Positions 22,301-36,000 of a stretch of 64,000 bases of DNA are shown in pieces. Made by a program: the position numbers and the translations under genes. This DNA is from Hippasteria phrygiana. Its lineage: Eukaryota; Echinodermata; Asteroidea; Valvatida; Goniasteridae. The DNA is taken from contig JAZGUH010000368.1 of NCBI GenBank assembly GCA_037893225.1, positions 434,001 to 498,000 of the forward strand. Direction: 5' to 3'. Each line of letters starts with the position of its first letter. Position 1 is the stretch's first letter. Below the pieces are notes generated by a model that saw only the letters and a program-made list of their open reading frames with translations, had not been told where the DNA came from and did not search any database.

Positions 22301-25300
22301 TTCGTCTTATGACGTCAGATTTGTTTGCTGCCCGCAGCGACGACTTTTAGACAAATGGCCCCAGTGGGCTATGCTGTACTAGAGGGGATTTGATAAAAAT
22401 AGCTCTCAAAGGTAACTTTTTTGTTGTTTCATGGCAGAAATAATTGGCTGTTATTTTAAAATACGCAATCTACATAAAACTAAAAAATGACGCAGACTTC
22501 TCTCAGCAATCAACATCATCTTCAATTAAGATTTTGTTTATCCTAAAAGGGCCGGTCACACTGGCCACGATAACAAAAACGAAAACGATGTGAATAAGCG
22601 CTCCCTATTGGTGGATGGAACGCGCGCGTATTACATGCGTGACAATTCAACCAATCAATGCCGTTTATTCTCACCGTTTTCGTTATCGTCTTCGTTATCG
22701 TGGCCAGTGTGACCGGCTAGAGAAATATGAACAAATATCTGAAGTATGATTTGAAGCTTAGCGTGGTGGAATGGTACATTGGTGAAGTTTGTGGGGTTCA
22801 AAACTTTTAAACTTTGGTCCAGAAAATTTGCAAACGACCCCCAAACAAATACTCAGACTTAAGTGAGACACACAAAATTACTATGCATTGAATTCATGCC
22901 ACAGCCTTGGCAAAAATGATCTATTCACCATCAGAACTATCGTGCCAGATACCGAAGTTTTGGGCAAACTGGTCTACTACGTGATATTGAGCACAAGTAC
23001 TATGAATGACCAGCACTGAGCTGTTTGTTTCTGGGAGGCTAGGCCTGTAAACAGTTGAGGATAAGACCGTTACCAAATACTGATAGAAAGAATTAATTCA
23101 GTTAATTTTTGGCTCTCTGTCGTTTTCCAGAACCAGTTCAACATGTTTGTGGGTGGTCTCCGCATCCAGTATAAGGACAAGGTCAAGACGTTCCGTCAGG
23201 TGATTGAGATTCATCGAGAAGACTTTGGCAGTCACAAGACGTACTGGGAGGAAACACTGACGGTAAGTAGTGTCCGGGTCATGTCCGAAGTTATTTGATT
23301 TCTAACATCACTGTATGCTAACACAATGTGGAAAAATTCATGTATAGGCTATTCTGTGGAATCCTCAATGCAAGTCTGCCTGTGGTACTGACGTTATTTT
23401 TTTGGGTTTTTTTATATGCAAATCGCCCATCACAAGGCCAAAAGCCACTCAAGGTGTGGGCTACAGAGGAAAGTGTGGAAGAACCAGCCCCTTTACACTG
23501 AAACAAGACAAGATAATCTGATCTCTTCACAGTATGAATAGGGTCAGGATGGGTAACTAGTCCACTGCAAGGCATTAATAATGCCTCTACCCAATGGTGT
23601 GATGAAACCAATGCAGTTCAAAGTCTGAAAAACTTCCACCTGAACAAAGATACTGACAATTTGGGAGACCGCCAACATAGGGCAAGATAGCTCAGTTGGT
23701 AGAGCGCCGGTACGGTAACCCGGAGGTCACAGGTTAGATATATGGAAATTGACTTGAGGAGCTTGTGATATAATTGGGCCCAGAAGTGATTGGAATTGTT
23801 CGTGGATTTATTTGATATTTTAGAGTTTGAGTGGGAGAAACAAGGCTCTGATGAAAGAGAAGAAGAAACTACTCATCATCAACAAGATTGAGATTGACAT
23901 ATTAGAGAAGGAAAAGGTATGCCTTTGCTGGGTTTTGCGGCAGATGGATAATTTATTTACAGTATTAACAGAAAATGTTATCCCCAAGTAATGCATTTAA
24001 AGATGTACGGTTTGTACAATTTGGGTTCAAGTTTGCTTGAAGATAAATGTTTTTGAAAGTAGGGTGAAAATAGAGAAATATTTTCATTAAAAACCAAGAG
24101 ATATCTTACTCAGAATTTATATTATATTGTGTATAAAATTAGATGTTTCATAAAAATTTGATATTGCTAAAATAAATCTGACTCGTTTTGGCATCAGTTT
24201 ATTATTTATTTGAGTTTGTTTCTGTCTGCCAGAGGTTTGTTTCCGTCTCATTGTCGACGATTTGTATTACAGGAAGAACTGACTCAAGAGCTGACACAGA
24301 AGTTGGATCAGAACCAGTCATCATTTGTCTCCAGACAGAAGGGATTTGAAGATGAGAAAAAGGTACAGCAATCAATACCGCACGTCGACAATATGAAATG
24401 CTCCTAAAAGCTTTCTTTGGATGTACATGTACTGTAATCCAGATGCCCAGTCGGCTAACACAAGCAAATTTTGACTTAAATTTAGATCATCGAAGACCGG
24501 TTGCAATCCGAGCTAGATGCTGAGAGGAAGACCCACCAAGAAGAAGTAGAGAAATTCCGCCTTGAACTAGAAGAAGCAAGGACAAATGCTCTTGCCGTAC
24601 CAGTCATCAGTGACACCAACATCGGAGCTGATGGAGGAACCCAGAGGGTTTCTTCTGCAAAGATGGGGTCTCGAACGAGCCTGAGATCTGAAGGGCGGAG
24701 GGGGTCAGGGGCCGGGTCCTTGGGGAGAATTGTAGGTGCGGGAGCCACAGTTGCTGCGGTGGGTGGAGGGATGTCTAAGGCGGAGAGGCAGAGGTTGGAG
24801 AACCAGAGATCGCAGATGGAGAAGCAGATGATCGAGTCGCAGAAGGTAGGCATCGGCACTGTCTTACAGCAAAAAGTCCTGAACCCATCAAAATACAACA
24901 CAACATGGTGTTGGACTTTTGTGACAGTTAGGGTTGAATTTCAACTTGTAAAGTGGTCACTTTGGCGAGGGACTAGGAATAAGAATCAGTATCTTTGAAC
25001 CATGTTTCTCAAAACTTGTTGATCACTTTGTGGTGCAACCTGCCGTTTGCAATAATTACAACAACTTGTTTGGTTTGCTATAGATTGTTGAAGTATTTGT
25101 TGACCGTCAGTTTCTGTTTTGAATAAACCTCAGGATCTTGTGGTACTGCAAGTGAAGTATGATTTCATCCAGGCCCAGTATGCCACGCTTGCTTCAGTGG
25201 CCAAGGCGGATAATGAAGGAGTGATCTCAGGACAGATGGAGGCAACGCAGAAAGATCAGGAGATTATGGGCGAGGAGAGCCAACAGCTCAAGGAGGAGAT

Positions 25301-28300
25301 TAGGCAGTGGGAGACGGACTTCAAGGAACAGACAGGACGGGAACCTATGGAAGATGACAGGTGGGTTGGTGGGGGAAATCAGTGTGTGGGGCCTAGGGCT
25401 GTCCCGAATATACCGAATATTCGAAAATTTGATCGTCAACCGAATATTCGAATATTCGATCGTCAACCGAATATTCGAATATTCGATCGTCAACCGAATA
25501 TTCGAATACCTTTTTGCCAGTTCGAATATTCGAAAAAAAATATATGCACGTACAGATACGACTCTGATGCTATTTTAGTAGAAAAGTTACGGAGCTTAGC
25601 AGTGTGAAATGCCGCATTTTTGTCGAAGGTAACTTTTTTGTGGCCAGAGGTTTTTGTTCCCGTCAGTGAAGCCCTTGACACTCGTAAACAAAACATATAC
25701 CTGCAAAAACACAGGCTGAAGTTTGGTTTCTTATCAGAAAGTTACGTACTCGTAAATGATCTTGATACAACGGGCACATGCAAAAATATGTTATCGAATA
25801 TTTGAATGTTCGTTCAAATCCAGTTTCGAATAATCGAATACTGAATTATTCGAAAATGAACAGCCCTAGTTGGGCCAACGGTAGCTAACAGATGAGAGTG
25901 GGAGAGGCCTAAAATGAAAAGACATAATGAGAAGTTACAGAGCAGAACAGGTGGGTTGATGCAGGTGATCAGGGGTGGGTGTCATAAATCAGAAAGTGAA
26001 GGCAGGATCCCGGAGGGGGTGCTTCAATGAATGAGAATTTTCCGAGGATAGCAGGTTGTTAATATAGATCAGACAGGGATCCGACAGTGGGAGGGGACTT
26101 TAAGGAACAGATGGGACGAGAACCCACAGAAGGTGGCAGGTGGATTGGTAGAGGGAATCAGTGGTTAGTGTCAGGGGTAGGTGACAGGGATCCGACAGTG
26201 GGAGGGGACTTTAAGGAACAGATGGGATGAGAACCCACAGAAGGTGGCAGGTGGATTTGGAATCCGGGGTTTGGGTCAGGGGTAGTTGACATAAATTGGC
26301 AAGTGGGGTGTCTTTAAGGAACAGGTGGGGCAGGCATATCTGGAGAGCAACAGTACTTTCAGGCAGGGGTAGCTGGTAGAGGTCAGAGAGTGGGAGGGGC
26401 CCTACAGGTGGGTTAATGGAGGGAATGAGTGGTTCTTCATAAAAAACTTCCCGACTGAACAAAAAGACACTGGCAATGTGGCAGACTGACAACATAGGGC
26501 AAGATTGGTAGAGCACTGGTACAGTATCCCGGAGATCGCAGGTTAAAATCCCGCTCATGTCAGTTTCTTTGTTCACTTTGAACATTCCGACAAAAACTTG
26601 GTGAATCCCATTTCATTCATTTTTTTTAAACTGAGAGTTGTTCCAAAAAGCATTCAGGGGAAAAAAAAACTTCCACTTTTTTATCAGTTTGTTTAGTTGT
26701 TTTCATTGGTTATGCATGAATGCGCCGATGAGTGGCTGACTTGGACATTGTTCTGCCACAGGTCAGAGACAGTACAAGAGTTGGAGACTCAGCTCTATGA
26801 GGCGGAGACTAAGAAGGCGGAGTTGGATTCTAAGATGACGACACTGATTGCCCTCAAGGAGGGTAAGACGCCTGAGGTACAGCCGTCTAGCATAGCAGAA
26901 CCTATCATCAAAACGGTGGAGGTGAGTAACTCATCTTGGGTTGTTCCCAGACAGTTAGCTCAGTGGAAGAGCAAGTGGCACACTACATAAGTTTAAGGCA
27001 GCATTGACTGCAAGCAGTACTTAGATGGGAAACCACACCATGTATTGCTTGCATTAAAGTGCCTGGCAATCAGTGCATTATTCATCTCAAGAGGGTCATG
27101 TCCTTTGGATGGGACGTTAAGCTGGAGGTCCCGTGTACTCTGTTGGATCAGTGCACGTAAAAGAACCCAGAGCTCCTGTCATGAAAGAGTAGGGGTTTGC
27201 CCCAGTACCTCTGGTCCCCTCAGCACAAAGATGGCCCATTGAAAATCATCTTAGAGGTGACATGGCCACCATCTAGAAATTAAAGTTGTTGTTATTGTTA
27301 TTATGAAGACAATGCAAATTTTATGCAATATATACATGAGGAATGGATCTTAGATGAATCAAAATGGTGTTTGGGGGTTAAATCCAAACATTTCCTTTAC
27401 TTCATTCAAAATTTCTTCTTAATTCTGGGACCCCGGTCAGAAGCATTTTTTCTCCCAGGGTCCAATTTCATTGAGCTGCTTAACAGTAAGCAGAAAAGTT
27501 GTGCTAACTTTAGTGGTATATCGCACCAAGTTGTGCTAATGTTAGTGGTATATCGCACCAAGTAGTTGTGCTAACACTTGCATTTGCATTTAGATTTCTG
27601 TTTTTGAGTCACTATTTGAAGCAAAGGATGTTTGTAAATTTAGTGCTTTTTTCTGTGCTTACCACTTTGACTCTATGAAATGGACTTGGGTTCCATAAGC
27701 AAAAATTAACTGCTTAGCAACCCTGTGAAACCTGTCTTACAATGCTTGGGAATGTTCCAAGGAAATTGTTGCCTGTTCCATTTGGGAACACATGTTGTTT
27801 CCACTGGGAACAGCCTGGGTACTCCATGTGATCCCATATGGGAACCGTAGATTATGTGCATTTGTTTATAGGGAAGTCCCTCAATACAAGGCTAAAAGCC
27901 ACTCTAGGTAAAGGGATACAACAGAGGTGGTGGGGTTGGCCACATTTTAGGTTGCCAGCCCTACCACGCTTACGGTTTGCCTGGGTCCAGATCTAAATAG
28001 AGAATAAATCTTCGATATATACCAAAGATATTATCCCAATTTTCAGACCTATAGACCCAGGCGGGGTAACACTAACTCACCTCCTCCTTTTGTGCAAACC
28101 TAATTAAGAATGGCCTGTTCTAGTTGGAAACACAGTGTTCCCCAGAAGAAGCATTTCAGAGAGAATAGGAACCAAAAGATGCACCCTTATTACAGGTGTG
28201 TCAGCCAAGAATTACATAATGATTGAGTAGCCAGTCCTGGCATATGAATTCAGTACATTTTGTATTCCATCTTATTTTATCTGTAGATTGTCGTCCCTGA

Positions 28301-31300
28301 TCCGTCAACAGTAGCTGCACTCTCCGCTTCTCAGCAGCAAGTCAGCGAGCTTGAGACTCGCCTCCAGGAGTTAGAGATGACCCTGAGAGACAAAGACAAG
28401 AAGATGAAGATGTTGGAGAAGGAGAAGAGGAAAGCAGGGAAGAGAGAGAAGACGGCAGGGGGAGGGTCGGGGGAGGAGGAGCGTAACCTCAAGCGGGTTC
28501 TTGAAGCTGTCGTCTCGCAGGTAGGTTTTGCAGGCTCGCATTTACGACATCAAATCTTGGAATCTCGCATTGGTATTACCTAGCTTATTTTTCTTATTAG
28601 ATGAATTGTGAGTATTAATTTCTCCTAATTTAAACAAATATCTACAGTAGTAACAGACATGCAACTTTTCCTCGGATCAGCTGATTTCCTCGTTTTTCAC
28701 TTCCTACTTTAATATGTCATTGAAAATTGAAAAACACTGTACAAAGTTTTGTAAAGATTGGAAATTGCTAGTTTTTTTTTAATTCCGAGTTGCATGCCTG
28801 TAGTAAGCAGGAGATCCTGGCTTCCAGTCTCGCCTGAGAAAGCCTATGATTTTTTTTGCACAGACTTTTGAAAAGCATTAAGCAGACAGTGTTGAGCACC
28901 ACGTCTAAGAAATGACTCAGACTTGGACTGAACCCCCTCAGACTGAGACTCAACCAAAGAAAGTAGGGGTGAATCGTAGCTAGCTGTGTACTTAAATGAA
29001 CACATTGTCTTGGAGGCATCCCATTGGGCTTGTTGGCTTCGTCCTAAAATTGCTTTTTTTTTTTTAAGATCATGGAAAAGTCGAATGTAATCATGTACAC
29101 GACCATCCCTCGAAAATGCACCATTTGTCTGAAAACACTGAGGAAAATACTTTCTGGGATAAAAGTTTGGTTCGGAAAAGAATGGACCAATGGAAGAACA
29201 TATGTGACCGGCTCTGAAAAAAGGGGTATTATGTCGCACTATGTGAAAACACACACAGGGCAGTTCTATGTGAAGAGGGCGAAAAATCTTCACGTAAGTG
29301 ATTTCTTTTGGTTTTTCTTCTGTGATATCTATATTTTCAGAATTTATTTTCAGAAACATTAATATTGATGAATAATGATGAAAAAATAAATGTTGATAAA
29401 AATTACTTCTATCTTATTTCTTTTAAAGCACTTTTTGTGTTTAAAGGCCTGTATCTCTAAACACACTTCCGTTAAATTGGGAAAATAGGAGTATACAAAT
29501 ATCAAGATATCTCGAGAACACAAAATGCCACAGGGGTCAAACCTACACCAAATTAAAGCTTAGGATGTGACAAGTTCAACTATGTATAACTCATTTTTCA
29601 AATTTTGCGACATAATAGCCCTTTTTGCAGAGCCGATCACATATAGTTTTTCATTAACGATCTTCAGATAAATGGAGTATTTTCAAGAAACGGTCGTGTA
29701 TTTATATTCAACGTTGTAAGGATCTCACTATAGCAATTTTAGGAGGAACACTTTTCTGCCTCAACGGCAGAGCGTTCCTTAAACGTTTATGACTCCGACC
29801 GTGACTCAACCTGCAGGACTCAGAACTCAGGAGTGGTGACTCAGACTTAGACTTGACTCAATATTTGATGACTCAAATACAAGTTTGGCGGATACACCAA
29901 GTAATTAACAGAAAGATGGAAGTGCTGGTCTTAGAAGAACCAGACATATTTAATCAACATTTTGGTCAGCATGCTCTGATTGTCATCACTAAAAATGTAG
30001 CTTTTTTTGTTTTTTTTGTAGTCTGCCAGCCAAGAGTCATCAGGCAGCGACCACGCTGCAAAGTTGGAAGCTGTAAAGGCCGATAAGGACGATCTGGTAG
30101 AACAGAGAGACAAGGCCAAACAAGACTTGGAATCATGGGTAGAGAAATACAACCAGGAACATGGTAACTACCCTGATGAGTCTGACAGGTAGGTGGTAGG
30201 CCTTCCCTTGACGGTCAGTAGAAAGTCAGACAGTCCATCTTTGCGCAGTGAATGATTACGCCTACATAGCTTAGCTAAAAATGCATATTCACTGTTTGCT
30301 AATCCAGTTGTGCAAACATTTGTCAGGATGGGGAATGAGGGGAAGGGTCACTTTTTTTTTTCTTCAAAATCTTCAAGATATTTTCCAAAAGTTACTTTGA
30401 TAAAATTTCCATTAACCCTCCTACTACTATAACTATCACAACCTATAAAAAACCAACCCCCTTCCTCTCTCATAGATAGTGTGTCTCAACCTGTCACTCG
30501 ATAGGTTTTGATAGATAGGGTATTTGGCTCCATTTTGGCACCGAGAGAGGGCGGGTTAAAGTGCAAAATAAGTAGTATAGTATGTCTCTGTTGCTCCATA
30601 TTCTTCTACATCATATTCAACATAAAAATGCATACTTTTTTTATTCAGTATGACATGAACAACAAGAAGTTGTTTTTACCAATAAAATTATGTTAAGCTA
30701 TCGTAAACACAGACCACAATGGCTTTTATATTGTACACTTGGCCATCTGGAAAATAATTTGAAAAGTGTTGGTAGTTGGGGGTTGGGATAGGAGTCATTC
30801 TGACATTGGTGGCACCATTTATTTGCAATGCTCCCAACATGTGTTATACTGAGTTCAGAAAATATGAAATATGGTTTGCTTTTGTGTTGAGACCAATAAA
30901 TGTGTACAATTTGACATTTAAGTGTGGCGTACTTCCAAAAAGAATCGTGTAAACTAGGTATAGTTTTCCATTCTCAGTGCTGAAATTACGGCTCTATTCG
31001 AAAACCAATATATCGTATAACAGTCATTTTTTCACTATTACAAAGCTTACATTGTAGATACGATTTGAAGCTTTGCATGGTGGGTGCGATATGCGAGAGA
31101 CTGAGATTGCGGGTAACACCATGTGAAATAAATCTCTTCTAGGAAGAAGTTTGGTTCTGAAAAGAACCGGGGTGAGTGTGTAACTCGACGTCTCGGACAG
31201 TGTGCTCTGTGCGTCCTCAGGAGTGTGAGTGATCACTCACACTCCTGAGGACGGACAGAGCACACTGTCCGAGACGTCGAGTTACACACTCACCCCTGTT

Positions 31301-32937
31301 CTTTTCAGAACCACATGGTGTTACCCGCAATCTCAGTCTCTCACTTACATTGTATATTCTATTATGGAATGGAAATCTCAATGTTCAAAATTTCCAACTT
31401 ATGTCTGATTTCGCTTACTGGTGCCACACACATATTCTGATTTTTGTGATTTTTATTTTTGTCTAGGGATAACGAGGCCAAGGCACTGTATGCATCTTTG
31501 GATGAGTGCAATGCTAAATGTCTGTCCAACCAAGCCGACATCACTGCTCTATCTATACTGGTGACTGGACAGATACCTGCTGATCTGAAACCAATGCAGG
31601 AGGCAGTACAAACAGCAGGTGGGTGGGACTCGGTACAAACAAACAGACACACAGACATGACCACGGATGAACAGCCTTTTATGTATACTGACATAACATA
31701 CCTACAAGGACTTTCACTCTAAACACTCAAATCAAACATTTGGTTGTAAAAAGCATCCCCTCTGGCTTCCAAGTTGTTGTAATCAATATATTCTATCATT
31801 CAGTGAGAAGTAGGGCTGTTCATTTTCAAATAATTTAGTATTCAAATATTCAAAACTTGGTTTGACCGAATATTTGAATATTCGATACTAGCTGATCAAG
31901 TTTTTCAGTGCATGCCGCACCTGTAAAATAATAAACATGTCGATTGATATCATGGACCGTTCGAACAGCATTTTTTTGCATGCCCCTGTTGTATCAAGGG
32001 TTTTACGGACGGGAACAATAAACCTCCGTCCACAAAAAGCTACGATTGACAAAAATGCGGCATTTGACACTGCTAAGCGCCGTAACTTTCCTATTAAAAT
32101 AGCATCAGAGTCGTATCTGTACGTGCATATATATCTTTTCGACTATTCAAACTGGCAAAATGGTATTCGAATATTCGCTTGACGATCGAATATCGAATAT
32201 TCGGTATATTCGGGACAGCCCTAGTGAGAAGATGTAAGATTTGTTTCCCACAGGCTTTTGGGAAAGCACTGAGCTTACAGTGTTTCATACACTATGCCGG
32301 GAAAGGGCCAAAATCTTTCTTCTAATTTACTTCATCCCTGACGCAAATTCCATCTTCTCATTGATTACGCGGTACCCGCTGCTATATTGAATTTGAATCG
32401 GCCAGCCGACCCCGGCAAGCTCGGTGGTCGAGTGTTTCAGGGGTGAGATTTGTCAGGATTTTTCCTGATTTCAGGATTTTTTTGTCGGGATTTCAGAATG
32501 TTTAAAGAATCTCTTTTGCAATCTGGAATTCCTGAGGTGTTGTCCTAAAAGTGTTTTTACCTGTAAAAGTGGATATAGACCAATAAAACCAGATATTTTA
32601 AGGGGGTGCCTTAAATACAAACTATATGTTGATCTAGGGTCCTCGTGGATTTTTCCTTGATTTTGTGGATTTTTTAATTTTTGGCCAATCTCACCCCTGG
32701 TTGTTAAGACGTCTTCACTAGTAAGCAAGAGGTTGTGGGTTCCAGCCCTGCCCATGTAAGCCTGTGAATTTTTTCCGCAGGCTCTCAGAAAGCATAGATT
32801 ATGTCGGGAAAGGACAACAATCTCTCTTCTACTATACAATGTATTGTATTATTCACTATTCTGAACAAGCACAATAGTGAGCTTTTTTAGTGAATTTCAT
32901 GATGTTTCTTGTGATGTTCTGCTTTACATTTTTTTAA

Positions 32938-33007
<70 letters not shown>

Positions 33008-36000
33008 TGGTGCTATACAAATGTCTCAAAGTGCTTCACAATTATTACCCCTGGTCATCAGGCAATGAGATCATTTCTAGTCATATATGCATATTTTGAT
33101 ATATCACTTGGTCAGTGTGCTCACGAAAACCATTCAACTTATTTCTAGACCAAAAATATCTGTCAAACAATCCACAAGGGAAACTGACTAGGTCAATTTG
33201 AATACATTTTCAAAGTGAACAAAGAAACTGGCAGGAGCGGGATTCGAACCTGCGACCTCAGAATACCGTACCGGCGCTCTACCAACTGAGCTATCTTGCC
33301 CTATGGTGGCGGTCTCCCAAATAGTCAGTGTCTTTGTTCAGGTGGGCGCTAGTCAGAAGTCATAAACCCAGAATGCCGCATAGCCAGGGATCACGCCCAA
33401 TTTGGGCAGAAAGCCCCTCTGCAGAGTCATGCCTGGATCAACATATTTCCTTTCATCTTCAGGTCCAGCAAGCTCCAAACAACTGCAAGACTTGGAAGAT
33501 CGCATTCAGGAACTGGAGGAGGAAAACGAGCAGCTGACAGAGAGAAACTCGGAGCAGGAAGAGACTATCAGAGAGCTGGAACAGGCCAAGGAACAGCTGG
33601 AGCAGAGACTAGCTGTGATGGATACAGGGGGAGGAGCAGCAGCTGCAGCAACAGCCGCTGCACTGGCTAACCTGGACTTTGATGATGATGATGTTGAGGT
33701 ACGTACCATTTTGTTTCAGGGGGTTACATTGTGAAAAAAATGAATTTGTGGCCCACTCTGTAAAAATGGGTTAGATGTCAAAATGGACGTTTTTTAAGGT
33801 GATTAGATAACTTTAAAAATATGCCCTAAAATAAACTTTTATTTGGTTTATCTTTGAGGTGCATTGAAATTCTGGTTCTTTCGATATCTATGTGAGAATC
33901 TGATGCTTTCTTTTAAAATTGAACAAATTACAGAATACAGAACCGTACAAAATATCTCTTTCCTTTTCAACCTTATGTACAAAAGTTGTTCTTGTACAGC
34001 AATCTAATACAACACATATTGTAGAGCCAAAATAAACACAAATTTATTCTCTTTCAGCATCAAAAGCCAGTTACACGGAAGTACACTAAGAGAATTCTGA
34101 CTATTCTCATCAAGCAGTTTATATTTATTTTCAAATTGAACCAAGAAAACTGGCAGGAGCTGGATTTTAAACCTCCAGAATACCTCCTCATCAGCCTCCA
34201 TCAAAGCAATCTTTGATGGCTGTTTGGTTTGGTAATTGTGTGCCTATTTAATTTTTTTCGCCATTAGTTCAGTTAATGCACAATTTTAGGAAACCAGACC
34301 CAATCTTATTATCTGTATAGCGACTTATTTTAACCAAAATCTGTTACCCTTTCAGGGTTTTGGTGCCCAACTTGCGGCCCTCCAGGGTCAAGTGGACAAT
34401 GTCGAGCGCAAACTCCGGGATGAGAGATCTGCTCACGATGACACCAAGGAGGAACTGGAGATGCTCAAGGCGGAGTTGGAGAACATCCAAGGAGAAAAGA
34501 CAAATCTGGAGGAGGAGATGGAAGGGAAGATCCGCGCAGCAACTGTTGCCATAGCAGCAGAGTTGAAACTCAAAGACAAGGTGGGAGATTGGATGCTCTT
34601 CCTTGCACTTGGATTTCAAACACGGATTTTGATTGAAGATTTGTACCATATTGGGGTTTGTTTATATTGTAACCCACTTTTGTTGGCGGAAGATTAATCA
34701 AGGTTCAAAAAGGTATTTATTTTATGTCAGTGGCAATGTGAAAAATTATTTACATATAAAGGCCTTAATTTTAAAGGTAGTGTACATGATTGGTCATTGT
34801 TGCCATTTTCAGAAATGGGCGGATTTGGGGGTTAGTATTTTATAGGAAATATCGTTCCACTCACCTGTTTAAAGTTTTGCGTTGTTGGATGGCAAAAAAA
34901 AACGAGAGAAAAACGGCGTTCGTTTTTCAACCGTCAGGCGGATGATAGCCTTTAGTCAAGGCGCGCGTGGCTACCTGGACGCATGATGCGCCCCGGATAT
35001 GCCTGCGTGTCCAGGGCACGCCACTCGTCCGGCTAGCCACGCGCGCCTTGACTAAAGGCTACAGGGCAGTTTTCCAACGATTTCTAGCTGGAAATCGTTG
35101 GAAAACGATATAAATTTCCACTTTTCTTGACAACGACAGCACACCTGGTGCCATCATTTCACAGGATGATTGAGACTACTATTAACTTACAGTCTAGTAA
35201 GGTATTTCGTATTAAATCAGTTAAAAAAAATTGGAGGATTACCAATCGTGTGCATTACCTTTAAACTACTAGTCTCAAAATTGAACACCGTACATGCTTA
35301 AAATTTATCCCATTGACATACTGAATTTGTTTGCATTCAGCTTTTAGATATGTTGGGAAATACTGTAAGAGAACATAAAAGAAAGAGAAATTTCAAATGA
35401 TAAAATTTATTGAAAGCTACAGTGTCCATGGCAAGGGCTGAAACTTGCAATTCAAGGAATTTCCTCCTACAAATAACACGTTTACATTTAACTGTCGTTT
35501 TTCATAAATACTTTTCTATTGTTAGGTTACTCGTGGTTTTGCATGCATGTCTTATTTGGGGCCAAATTTGAGGCTACATTGCCTGATATCGATTTTTAGC
35601 CAAGACTTTTCATTTTTACGGAAAAGTAGCCACATTTTGATCTTATATCTTTAAAAAGGCAAAAATGAAAATCAACAGTTAAATATGATCGTGTTAAATG
35701 AATAATTGAAGAAAACTGTATTTTTGATTGAAGAAAAAACTACACTCTACAATCTATTCGGTCTTAACTTTACATGCGATGGTTGCTCAAAACATTAACA
35801 CTGTAAAGAATAGAAGTGTCCTTCTCTTATTGCAAAAACTTATTAACTGTGTTACTTATCTTCAATCGATTTTTTTTTTAGTGTTATTGTCTCACTAAAA
35901 AGCTTATAACTTTCATTTGAAAATTTATTTTCTAGGGTGCCATACTAAAAATGTACGGAAACACATCTTTAATGAGTAGAATTCTCATACATAATTTGTT

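Noticed and set aside
23681..23740. Functional tRNA gene on the plus strand
   Set aside because: Same SINE family as above, with a damaged 3' end.
26085..26250. Duplicated exon 10 copies as alternative exons
   Set aside because: They lack their own acceptor and carry a frameshift; recorded as decayed copies.
33227..33302. Functional tRNA gene on the minus strand
   Set aside because: A and B boxes are good, but the anticodon arm does not pair and the same flanks recur at five other sites, so it is a SINE.
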